Source: Actinomycetota bacterium (GTDB lineage Bacteria > Actinomycetota > Acidimicrobiia > Acidimicrobiales > Ilumatobacteraceae). From it: a stretch of DNA of 13,899 bases. Positions 1-6,046 of the stretch are shown piece by piece. Made by a program: the position numbers and the translations under genes. Position 1 is the first letter of the stretch, and every line of letters begins with the position of its first letter. The DNA lies in contig VERK01000032.1 of assembly GCA_018882725.1 (NCBI GenBank), positions 1-13,899 on the forward strand. Direction: 5' to 3'. The notes below the pieces were generated by a model, which did not search any database, was not told the DNA's origin, and was given only the letters and a program-made list of their open reading frames with translations.

Positions 1-1923
1 GCCGTGGGCCGTTATTCCCACCCCACCAGTGGTGAAGCTCGACGGATTGCCCACCGCTCCCTCGCCGGCAGTCGAGGGCTCCTTGCCCTGACCGCCAGAT
101 CCCACCACGACCGAGTAGAAAGCACCGGGGGCCACCGGATAGTTCGACGCCTCCATGAATCCACCGGCACCACCACCGCCACCGTGACGGCTTCCGCCGC
201 CGCCACCGCCACCGACGACGACGACATCGAGACTCGTCACGCCATTGGGAACTCTCCAGGTCGTCGAACCAACCGTCGTAAAGCGCTCGACGATGTAGCG
301 CGTGCCATTCACCCCGATGGTTCCGTTGCCGGTGTACGACGTACGTCCACCCGTGGAAGCAACGGTATTGGTGATCGTGACATTGCCAGTGGCGGAGGTC
401 GTGTTCACGTTGCCAGCGGTGTCGCTGAACGTTCCGCTCCTGACGGTGACCGTTCCCGTACCACCACTCGACGTGAAGGGTGTGAACGAGACCGTGTACG
501 AAGTGCCGCTAATTCGGGTGAAGTTCGACAGTGTTCCGAGAGAGGCGGTCAGATCGTCGATTGTGAGATTGCTCGATGATTCGTCGAGCGTGATGCTGAC
601 GGTCGCCGACGATCCGGTGTTCACCGAAGCCGACGACACCGAGGGAACCGGTGGAATTCCATCGGCTGGGCTGACCGAACTACTCGCCAATGATGTCTCG
701 GTGCTCAAGTCGCTGAACGTCGCCCGAACGGTGAACGTGTACGAGGTTCCGTTGGTGAGTCCGGTCACGGTGCAGGTCGTGGACGGAGAGTTGACCGTAC
801 AGGTACGACCCTCTGGACTCGACGTTGCGGTGTAACTCGTGACCGTGCCACCCAGGGGGGCTGACCAGGAGACCACGATCTCTCCCGGACGAGCAGGGTT
901 CGCCCGAGCGCCGGTCACGTTGCGCGGCGCGTTGCTCACGAGGGCCGTTACCTCCGCAGAGGCGATTCCAGAGAACGACCCGACAGCGCCCCAGTTCTCC
1001 GAGTACTCGACGAGGTATCCAGCCGATGAGCCCGCCCCCGAGGTTGCGGGGGCCCCGTAATCGTTCCAGCAACTTCCTCTCGGACTACCCCAGTTGGTCA
1101 CCGCAAAGTCTTCGCCGGGGCTCCAATCATTCGGCTCTCCAGAACACCACTTCGCATACTGCCCAGAAGGGCTTGAGCCGTTGGCTACTCCGTTCCAGAA
1201 GTTCACACCGGCTTCGGGTCCGTCCCCCCACACCCACCTTCCCTCCTGGGAGACATCGTTGGCTCCAATCCAAATGTTCCCGGCCGATGTGTTGTTGAAG
1301 ACGAAATCTTGTTCTTGGGTACTTGTGATTGTCACCAAGTAGCCGCGAACTCCGAGATAGGTCTTGGTTCGGGCCGCCGTGTCAGCGGACGACCCAGTGA
1401 AGGAGCCCGAAACAAACTCGTAATAGTGATCATTGATCGGGTTGTAGAAGAGATTCGGGTTATAGACCGAAGCGGTGACGCGAATGGTGATGCCCCCCTT
1501 CGTACTTCCGGTCGTGACCGCCATAGCGGCCAAGGCAGCATTGGCATCCGCTTGCGAGCCCCTGAAAGTGATCTGAGTCTTTCCGCCGGTGAAGTTGTAC
1601 CCCGTTCCAGCAGTAAGTCCAGTCGTCACGGGGAGCGTGAACGTCGTTCCAACTGGTGGATTGACGAATCCGATCGACACGTCGACCGTGTCGCCCGAAG
1701 CGAAACCAGACAGAACGAAGTCTCCAGGATCCTGGTTCGCGGTGTTGAGCGAAAAAGTCGGCGCGTTTGGCGCGGTCACCACACCACCTGAAGCTTGTGC
1801 TCGGATCAGACTGAAGAGCCACGCCACAACCACGAAGACAGGTACAAGAAGCAAACATACGAGGAGACTCGCCAAGATGCGCGAAAGCACGCGCGGGCGC
1901 GCGAAGCCTCCAACATTGCCCAC
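1..1923 (-). CDS. Secreted multidomain C-type lectin / FN3 / Ig-like / glycine-rich protein (partial, C-terminus off the left edge)
   Basis: I do not recognise a named gene, but the domains are clear. The frame is open for 641 codons from GTG 1923 to base 1. Residues 1-12 are basic and 14-40 hydrophobic: a signal peptide or membrane anchor, so export is expected. Residues 45-155 are a beta-rich, cadherin-like segment. Residues 165-308 are a C-type lectin fold with WIGAND at 218-223, EPN at 263-265, WND at 286-288 and Cys260/Cys285. EPN with WND is the classic Ca2+ and mannose-type sugar-binding pair, so carbohydrate binding at the cell surface is inferred. Residues 331-420 are fibronectin III, 424-520 Ig-like, and 541-641 a glycine-rich domain (GGGGGGGS, then VVVGSGGQG) that continues out of the window. 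The GTG start is chosen because GGAGG lies 8 nt upstream and the signal sequence follows. No enzymatic domain is visible in this part. The gene looks less GC-rich than its neighbours. Confidence 0.88.
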   Translation of the reverse strand, partial: MGNVGGFARPRVLSRILASLLVCLLLVPVFVVVAWLFSLIRAQASGGVVTAPNAPTFSLNTANQDPGDFVLSGFASGDTVDVSIGFVNPPVGTTFTLPVTTGLTAGTGYNFTGGKTQITFRGSQADANAALAAMAVTTGSTKGGITIRVTASVYNPNLFYNPINDHYYEFVSGSFTGSSADTAARTKTYLGVRGYLVTITSTQEQDFVFNNTSAGNIWIGANDVSQEGRWVWGDGPEAGVNFWNGVANGSSPSGQYAKWCSGEPNDWSPGEDFAVTNWGSPRGSCWNDYGAPATSGAGSSAGYLVEYSENWGAVGSFSGIASAEVTALVSNAPRNVTGARANPARPGEIVVSWSAPLGGTVTSYTATSSPEGRTCTVNSPSTTCTVTGLTNGTSYTFTVRATFSDLSTETSLASSSVSPADGIPPVPSVSSASVNTGSSATVSITLDESSSNLTIDDLTASLGTLSNFTRISGTSYTVSFTPFTSSGGTGTVTVRSGTFSDTAGNVNTTSATGNVTITNTVASTGGRTSYTGNGTIGVNGTRYIVERFTTVGSTTWRVPNGVTSLDVVVVGGGGGGGSRHGGGGGAGGFMEASNYPVAPGAFYSVVVGSGGQGKEPSTAGEGAVGNPSSFTTGGVGITAHG

Positions 1924-1931
1924 TGTCGTGT

Positions 1932-1936
1932 CCTCC
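1932..1936 (-). promoter_or_regulatory. Ribosome binding site of the lectin gene
   Basis: A full GGAGG on the minus strand ends 8 nt before GTG 1923. It decides this non-ATG start; no other in-frame candidate nearby is followed by the complete signal sequence. Confidence 0.75.
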
Positions 1937-2009
1937 AGCCCCGGATTTCCGACTACTCACTTGACCGCTCGTCCCGTGTCCGTTTGCCCAGACGGGAGGA
2001 AGCACGACA

Positions 2010-2038
2010 AATATAGGACGAATCGTCGTAAATCGCAA
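2010..2038 (-). promoter_or_regulatory. Sigma70-type promoter for the lectin gene
   Basis: On the minus strand the -35 box is TTGCGA (2033-2038), the spacer is exactly 17 bp (2016-2032) and the -10 box is TATATT (2010-2015). Match to consensus is 4/6 and 5/6. A start near 2003 would give a leader of about 80 nt before GTG 1923. This is the best consensus promoter seen in the window, and it makes the lectin gene a separate unit from the LytR_C gene upstream. Confidence 0.6.
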
Positions 2039-2091
2039 AGGTCAGTTGGGGGACCTCGCTATAAGACGGTGATGAACAGGCCCGGTGGCAA

Positions 2092-2108
2092 GAACCGATT
2101 GGCGGTTC
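2092..2108 (-). terminator. Weak hairpin at the end of the LytR_C gene, possible terminator
   Basis: GAACCG and CGGTTC form a perfect 6-bp stem around a 5-nt loop, overlapping the stop codon at 2107-2109. What follows on the minus strand is TTGCC rather than a run of T, so it does not meet the usual intrinsic terminator pattern. It could slow or end transcription before the lectin promoter, but the call is weak. Confidence 0.25.
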
Positions 2109-2730
2109 AGCCGGTGGTCGTGGTGGTGGCCGCAGCAGCCGGACTCGCCGACGGCAGAGCACCCGGCAACAACTTGCCGGCCAGGTCGGTTCCCAGGAGT
2201 ACCACCACGGTGGCCTCGCCCAGGTCGCCCGATTCCACCGGAGGCGGCGACGCAACCGGTTGCGTCGCCACGCCACCGAGCACCTCGGCCACTGCCGCGG
2301 CACCAGTCTCGAATCCAGGCACGTAGAACACCACGGTCACTGTCTGCTTGCCCACGGTCTCAGCGGCGTTGGTGGCGGGCTGAACCACCACGAATCCCTC
2401 GGCTTGCAACGCGGTACTCATCTGACCGGCGCTTCCCGAGATACCCGACGCGTTGGCCACCAACACCTTGTAACCCGTGCGCGGCAATGTGGTGGTGTCG
2501 ATGGGCGGCAACGTCACGTCGGTACCGGTCACGTCGGTATTCACGGGCTGCGTCTCCACCGGAGCCGACACGTCCCCACCGTCGCGATCGCGATTGATGT
2601 CGCGCAGAATCAGGAAACCGAGCAGAACGGCAATGGCCGCCACGATGATGCCGAGGGTGGTGGAAACACCGACCCCACCCGACGATGCGGGGCGGGCGGT
2701 GCGGGATCCGGTGGGCTGCTCGTCACTCAT
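2107..2730 (-). CDS. Membrane-anchored LytR_C domain protein (VirR-like)
   Basis: A 207-residue protein. Residues 1-22 are a short cytoplasmic tail, 23-43 one transmembrane helix followed by RDINRDRD, 50-85 a Pro/Thr-rich linker, and about 86-182 a LytR_C domain (VLVANASG at 89-96, VFYVPGF at 134-140, ATVVVLLGTDL at 173-183). A Pro/Ala/Thr tail ends the protein. LytR_C domains are found at the C-terminus of LytR-CpsA-Psr proteins and alone in actinobacterial envelope proteins such as mycobacterial VirR (Rv0431). There is no LCP catalytic domain here, so a structural or regulatory envelope role is inferred rather than wall-polymer ligation. The start overlaps the stop of the DUF3263 gene as ATGA, and GGGAGG lies 9 nt upstream, so the two are translationally coupled. 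Confidence 0.85.
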   Translation of the reverse strand: MSDEQPTGSRTARPASSGGVGVSTTLGIIVAAIAVLLGFLILRDINRDRDGGDVSAPVETQPVNTDVTGTDVTLPPIDTTTLPRTGYKVLVANASGISGSAGQMSTALQAEGFVVVQPATNAAETVGKQTVTVVFYVPGFETGAAAVAEVLGGVATQPVASPPPVESGDLGEATVVVLLGTDLAGKLLPGALPSASPAAAATTTTTG

Positions 2731-2987
2731 GCTTCCAGGCCTCCCGATTCCGAGGCGCCATCGAGGCGCATCTGCCGACGACGTTCACGAGCTCGCTGCA
2801 GGCGGCGAACCACGAGGGGATCGTACGCCAGGGCATCGGGTTGGTCGAGAAGACGGTTCAAGTCGGCGTAGTACTCGTCGGCCGAACAGCTGAACCGCTC
2901 GCGGAGCATGACGTCCTTGACGCCGTCCTCGGTCCACCAGCCCCGCTCGAAATCGAGGATCGCCTTCTCTCGTTCGGTCAGGGCCAT
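2727..2987 (-). CDS. DUF3263 family protein
   Basis: An 86-residue, mainly helical protein with the DUF3263 pattern: LTEREKAILDFERGWW at 3-18, then a segment around CSADEYYADLNRLLD (34-48) and a basic C-terminal stretch RRLQRARERRRQ (61-72). The family is actinobacterial and its function is unknown. The N-terminal half resembles a small helix-turn-helix, so DNA binding is possible but not shown. In M. tuberculosis a DUF3263 protein (Rv0430) sits directly upstream of the LytR_C protein VirR, and the same order with a 4-bp ATGA overlap is seen here. The ATG at 2987 has no strong Shine-Dalgarno. The gene is divergent from uridine kinase across 87 bp. Confidence 0.85.
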   Translation of the reverse strand: MALTEREKAILDFERGWWTEDGVKDVMLRERFSCSADEYYADLNRLLDQPDALAYDPLVVRRLQRARERRRQMRLDGASESGGLEA

Positions 2988-3061
2988 TGGTACAGCCTGC
3001 CCGTTCGGGACTCAGGTTTACAAGCACCCCCACCGAAACGACCCTGATCATCGGACACAAC

Positions 3062-3067
3062 TACCCT
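3062..3067 (+). promoter_or_regulatory. Candidate -10 element giving a leaderless udk transcript
   Basis: TACCCT fits the actinobacterial -10 pattern TANNNT and is followed by exactly 7 nt before GTG 3075. Transcription would then begin at or next to the start codon. No Shine-Dalgarno precedes the start, which agrees. No convincing -35 box was seen. Confidence 0.4.
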
Positions 3068-3074
3068 CGACGTC

Positions 3075-3701
3075 GTGACCAGGGTGAACCGTCCCTTCGT
3101 GATCGGCGTAGCCGGTGGCACCTGCTCGGGCAAGACAACGGTGGCCGAACGGCTCGTCGACCTCGTGGGCACCGATCGATTGGCCCTCATTCGTCAGGAT
3201 GCCTATTACATCGATCGCACTCACCAGGCGTTCGACGATCGCGCCCGCGCGAACTACGACCATCCGGACGCCTTCGACTGGGACCTCATGAACCAGCAAC
3301 TCGCGGCGTTACTGGCTGGCCAGACCATTCCCCTCCCCGTGTACGACTACGCCGACCACAACCGTTCGAAGGATGTTGTCATGGTGGCCCCGGCACCAAT
3401 CGTGGTGTTCGAAGGGATCCTCGCTCTGTACGACGCCTCGCTGCGCGACCTGTTCGATCTGAGCGTCTTCGTCGATACCGATCCCGATGTTCGACTGATC
3501 CGACGGTTGCAGCGCGACGTCCGCGATCGCGGCCGCACACCCGACAGCATCATGAATCAATACATGACGACCGTCCGACCGAGCCACATTCAGTTCATCG
3601 AGCCGAGCAAGCGCTACGCCGATGTGATCATCCCGGAGGGCGGCCACAACGATCGCGCCCTCGACGTATTGCTGGCTCGCATCTCCAGCGCCATCGGCTG
3701 A
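3075..3701 (+). CDS. udk: Uridine kinase
   Basis: This enzyme phosphorylates uridine and cytidine to UMP and CMP using a nucleoside triphosphate, in cytosolic pyrimidine salvage. The 208-residue length is normal for the family. Residues 11-22 (GVAGGTCSGKTT) are the P-loop. NYDHPDAFD at 60-68 and PVYDY at 88-92 match the nucleoside-binding regions, FEGILALY (112-119) includes the expected Walker-B area, and RRLQRDVRDRGR (143-154) is the arginine-rich lid. The GTG at 3075 is used; GTG 3084 is an in-frame alternative three codons later, and neither has a Shine-Dalgarno. The gene is alone on its strand, its stop lying 4 bp before the CCA end of the convergent tRNA-Thr. It resembles phosphoribulokinase too, but its length and motifs fit uridine kinase best. 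Confidence 0.9.
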   Translation: MTRVNRPFVIGVAGGTCSGKTTVAERLVDLVGTDRLALIRQDAYYIDRTHQAFDDRARANYDHPDAFDWDLMNQQLAALLAGQTIPLPVYDYADHNRSKDVVMVAPAPIVVFEGILALYDASLRDLFDLSVFVDTDPDVRLIRRLQRDVRDRGRTPDSIMNQYMTTVRPSHIQFIEPSKRYADVIIPEGGHNDRALDVLLARISSAIG

Positions 3702-3705
3702 AATC

Positions 3706-3780
3706 TGGAGCCGGGTGTGGGGATTGAACCCACGACCTACCGCTTACAAGGCGGTTGCTCTACCACTGAGCTAACCCGGC
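3706..3780 (-). tRNA. tRNA-Thr (anticodon UGU), CCA encoded
   Basis: On the minus strand the gene folds fully. The acceptor stem is GCCGGGT/ACCCGGC and the D stem GCTC/GAGC. The anticodon stem is ACCGC/GCGGT around loop CTTGTAA (anticodon at 3746-3748), the variable loop is AGGTC, and the T arm is GTGGG-TTCAATC-CCCAC. Discriminator T (3709) is followed by an encoded CCA (3706-3708). The gene starts 13 bp after the rlmB stop on the same strand, so it may be cut from the ispD-ispF-rlmB transcript. No separate promoter was recognised. Confidence 0.97.
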
Positions 3781-3793
3781 GACTCGTCCGAGG

Positions 3794-4810
3794 CTAACGA
3801 CGATGCCGGGCGACTTCATAAGTCGCCAGAGCCGCGGCCGTCGACACGTTCAGCGAACTCAGTCGACCGCGCATGGGGATGCTCACGATCACGTCACAGC
3901 GTTCGCGCACGAGGCGCGACAGGCCCGCGCCTTCTGCGCCGAGCACGAGGCAGATCCCTTCGGTGGCCAGATCGCCGAGGTCGAACAGCGACTTGTCGGA
4001 TGCGTCGTCGAGACCAACGACCCAGATGCCGACGTCGCGCATCTTCGCGAGTGCCGTCGGCAATCCGCCCACGAGGGCCATCGGCACGTGCTCGCACGCA
4101 CCCACCGATGCCTTGGCAGTGGTAGGTGTGACGTGCACCGAACGGTGGCGCGGAAGAACGACCCCGTCCACACCGGCGCCGTCACAACAACGCAGGATCG
4201 CCCCGAGGTTGCCCGGGTCGGTCACGCCATCGACAGCAACCAGGAACGGGGCGCGACCAGGTCGACGCTTCACGAGTGCGTCGAAGTTCACGGGCATGAG
4301 CGCATCGGCTCGCGCGAGCACACCTTGTGGTGCCTCGCTACGCGCCGCGTAGTCGAGTTTCTTACGGCTCACTTCGACGACCGGAACCCGGTTGGCCCGC
4401 GCCAACTGCACGATGTCTTCCACCACTTCGCTGGTGTCACGCTCGCTCGCGACCCAGACCTCGTGCACACGTCGCTTGCCGGCAATCAAGAGTTCGCGTA
4501 CCGCCTGGCGACCTTCGATCTGAGTGCCACCCAGATCATCACGCTCATCGGACTTCTTGTCACGTGACGAACCGAGAGCGGTGGCCCGACCGCGCTTGTC
4601 GCCGGAACCGCGCCTGTCACCGCGATCGGACGAACTACTCGGCTTCACGGCACCGGTGCGTCCGGCGCCGCGAGACCGAGGAGCGCCCGACGGTGCGCCA
4701 CCGGTACGACGACCGCGACCCGCTGCACCCTTGGGTTGGCCACTACTCGGGCGGCCCCCACCAGAGCGCGAGGCTCCCGAACGTCCACCGGCCGGGCGAC
4801 GCGCGGCCAT
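3794..4810 (-). CDS. rlmB: 23S rRNA 2'-O-methyltransferase of the TrmH/SpoU family (RlmB-like)
   Basis: RlmB uses S-adenosylmethionine to methylate the ribose of G2251 in 23S rRNA. The 338-residue product has three parts. Residues 1-95 are a low-complexity, Gly/Arg/Ser-rich basic tail. Residues 96-171 are the SpoU substrate-binding domain (GRQAVRELL, then APQGVLARA at 160-168). Residues 187-334 are the knotted SPOUT methylase with motif 1 VDGVTDPGNLGAILR (193-207), motif 2 LVLGAEGAGLS (288-298) and motif 3 IPMRGRLSSLNVSTAAAL (311-328). ATG 4810 overlaps the ispF stop as TGATG, and GGGGAG lies 9 nt upstream, so translation is coupled. A longer reading from 4855 would run into ispF and is not needed. 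Family membership is certain; the exact target (G2251 or another SpoU site) is inferred. Confidence 0.88.
   Translation of the reverse strand: MAARRPAGGRSGASRSGGGRPSSGQPKGAAGRGRRTGGAPSGAPRSRGAGRTGAVKPSSSSDRGDRRGSGDKRGRATALGSSRDKKSDERDDLGGTQIEGRQAVRELLIAGKRRVHEVWVASERDTSEVVEDIVQLARANRVPVVEVSRKKLDYAARSEAPQGVLARADALMPVNFDALVKRRPGRAPFLVAVDGVTDPGNLGAILRCCDGAGVDGVVLPRHRSVHVTPTTAKASVGACEHVPMALVGGLPTALAKMRDVGIWVVGLDDASDKSLFDLGDLATEGICLVLGAEGAGLSRLVRERCDVIVSIPMRGRLSSLNVSTAAALATYEVARHRR
3809..3827 (-). repeat. Perfect 8-bp inverted repeat at the 3' end of rlmB
   Basis: GGCGACTT and AAGTCGCC are separated by a 3-nt loop, 28 bp before the mature 5' end of tRNA-Thr. The repeat encodes ATYEVAR, a segment conserved in SpoU enzymes, so it may be chance. 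As RNA it would form a strong hairpin between the mRNA and the tRNA. Confidence 0.5.
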
Positions 4811-5307
4811 CAGCCGACACTCCCCGAGCGAAACACGACGGCACTCGCCCAACACGCGATGCCTTCACGACGACCAAGCGCGCCGAGGCCTTCGGCCCGG
4901 CGTCCCTTCACCGTCACAGAAGCCCCCACCGTGGACGACAACTTCTGCTGCATCGCATCACGATGCGGTGCGAGCTTGGGTTCTTCGCAGACCACACTGC
5001 AATCCACGTTTCCGATCTCCCAACCTTGCGCGCGCACCTTGCCCACCACGTCAGCGAGCAGAGCAATCGAGTCGGCACCTTTCCACTTCGGATCGGTGTC
5101 GGGATAGTGCTGGCCGATGTCGCCGAGGCCGGCCGCGCCGAGCAACGCGTCGGCGACTGCATGGGCGATCACGTCAGCGTCGCTATGACCATCGAGTCCG
5201 CGAGCTCCGTCGAATCGCACACCACCCAAGATCAACGCGCGTGAGGAATCATCGGTGAAACGATGAACGTCGAAACCCTGGCCGACACGAACCGCGAAAC
5301 CACTCAT
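4810..5307 (-). CDS. ispF: 2-C-methyl-D-erythritol 2,4-cyclodiphosphate synthase
   Basis: IspF converts CDP-methylerythritol 2-phosphate to the 2,4-cyclodiphosphate, releasing CMP, in the non-mevalonate isoprenoid pathway. The 165 residues match the usual length. GQGFDVHRF (9-17) supplies metal ligands D13 and H15, with H49 in DVIAHAVADALLGA (45-58) as the third. HSDADV (41-46), DIGQHYPDTDPKWKGADS (63-80) and the C-terminal VKGRRAEGLGALGRREGI (133-150) are the other family blocks. ATG 5307 overlaps the ispD stop as ATGA, with GGAG 7 nt upstream. The next gene, rlmB, overlaps its stop. A start at 5346 would add 13 residues encoded within ispD and is less likely. The enzyme is a cytosolic homotrimer in known cases. 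Confidence 0.94.
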   Translation of the reverse strand: MSGFAVRVGQGFDVHRFTDDSSRALILGGVRFDGARGLDGHSDADVIAHAVADALLGAAGLGDIGQHYPDTDPKWKGADSIALLADVVGKVRAQGWEIGNVDCSVVCEEPKLAPHRDAMQQKLSSTVGASVTVKGRRAEGLGALGRREGIACWASAVVFRSGSVG

Positions 5308-6017
5308 CGACGTGCTCCGCTCGACTTCAAGTACTCGCGGGCCCACACCAGATCTTCCGGAACGGTGATCTTGCGATTGTCGAGTTCACCGGGCACCACT
5401 ACGACGGTACCGCCCGTCAACTCGACGAGTGATGCATCGTCGGTACCGTCGATCTCCGGAACGTAGGCGCGCCGCAACACGTCGGCGCGAAACGCCTGAG
5501 GGGTCTGTACGGCCACCAACGTGGCGCGGTCGGGAGTCGCGGTCACGCGCGGAATCACAGCCGGAACGTCGTCGCCTGACAGACCAAGCCCTTTCGACTC
5601 GACCACTTCGATCGACTTCACGGTGTCGGTGACCGGCAAACCCGGTACCGCTCCGTCGGCGCCAGCGAGCACGGCGTCGATCACCGAGCGATACAACGAC
5701 GGTGACGCGAAGGGCCGCGCCGCGTCATGAACCAGGACCACGGCCGCATCGGCCGGAACCGCCGCCAGGCCGTTTCGAACGCTCGCGGTGCGCGTGGGTC
5801 CGCCCGCAACACCGCCTTCACGCTCGGCGTCCTCAGCGGGAACCACCACGACCACGCCATCGCTGCACTGCCGAGCCACGTCCACCGACAAATCGAGGAC
5901 CCGACGACCGCCCAACTCCTCGAACTGCTTCAACGAACCGAACCGACGACCCGATCCACCTGCGACGACGATGGTCCAGACCGGTCCGCGAGAAAAACCC
6001 GAGCCGGAGTTCGCCAT
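5304..6017 (-). CDS. ispD: 2-C-methyl-D-erythritol 4-phosphate cytidylyltransferase
   Basis: IspD joins CTP and methylerythritol phosphate to give CDP-methylerythritol, two steps before IspF in the same pathway. The 237 residues show the nucleotidyltransferase start VVAGGSGRRFG (17-27) with K30 in the CTP-binding region, GGPTRTASVRNGL (72-84), VHDAARPF (96-103), QTPQAF (171-176), and a C-terminal NRKITVPEDL (214-223). A normal Rossmann-like core is therefore complete. I chose ATG 6017; a TTG at 6047 would add ten residues and overlap the divergent crp start. No Shine-Dalgarno precedes ATG 6017, but a TACCCT -10-like hexamer lies 8 nt upstream, suggesting a leaderless message. It heads the ispD-ispF-rlmB(-tRNA) unit. 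Confidence 0.93.
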   Translation of the reverse strand: MANSGSGFSRGPVWTIVVAGGSGRRFGSLKQFEELGGRRVLDLSVDVARQCSDGVVVVVPAEDAEREGGVAGGPTRTASVRNGLAAVPADAAVVLVHDAARPFASPSLYRSVIDAVLAGADGAVPGLPVTDTVKSIEVVESKGLGLSGDDVPAVIPRVTATPDRATLVAVQTPQAFRADVLRRAYVPEIDGTDDASLVELTGGTVVVVPGELDNRKITVPEDLVWAREYLKSSGARR

Positions 6018-6025
6018 ATTCGTGG

Positions 6026-6031
6026 AGGGTA
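6026..6031 (-). promoter_or_regulatory. Candidate -10 element for leaderless ispD transcript
   Basis: The minus strand reads TACCCT, followed by 8 nt and then ATG 6017. It is the same hexamer as upstream of udk, in the same relation to a start that lacks a Shine-Dalgarno. The next base but one (6033) begins the divergent crp element. Confidence 0.4.
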
Positions 6032-6032
6032 G

Positions 6033-6038
6033 TACCGT
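6033..6038 (+). promoter_or_regulatory. Candidate -10 element for leaderless crp transcript
   Basis: TACCGT fits TANNNT and is followed by 8 nt and ATG 6047. The GGAGGG at 6024-6029 is about 17 nt from the start, too far for a normal ribosome binding site. The whole crp-ispD gap is 29 bp, so the -35 region of each promoter must lie inside the other gene. Confidence 0.4.
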
Positions 6039-6046
6039 TCGGGCCA

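Noticed and set aside
302..835. A 177-codon open frame on the plus strand inside the lectin region.
   Set aside because: It is antisense to the fibronectin and Ig-like domains. The minus frame gives coherent domains and a signal peptide; this one gives only a valine-rich shadow.
1937..2003. Possible c-di-GMP (GEMM-type) riboswitch in the lectin leader, prompted by GGGCAAAC and GGGACGAG.
   Set aside because: The GNRA tetraloop hairpin and the receptor helix expected after these pieces are missing. Only a covariance-model search would justify a call.
1589..2326. A 245-codon plus-strand open frame crossing the lectin start and the LytR_C gene.
   Set aside because: It spans two clear minus-strand genes and their promoter, with a low-complexity Pro/Thr/Arg product typical of antisense reading in GC-rich DNA.
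3683..3710. Inverted repeat CTCCAG/CTGGAG straddling the udk end and the tRNA CCA end.
   Set aside because: Six-base arms 16 bp apart, with one arm inside the tRNA end and no T-run; probably chance.
3706..3780. Phage or island attachment site at the tRNA-Thr 3' end.
   Set aside because: No integrase and no repeat of the tRNA end was seen; the flanks are housekeeping genes.
5702..6046. A 115-codon N-terminal extension of the CRP protein.
   Set aside because: It lies entirely over ispD on the opposite strand and is Arg/Pro-rich without structure; CRP proteins begin close to the Met at 6047.
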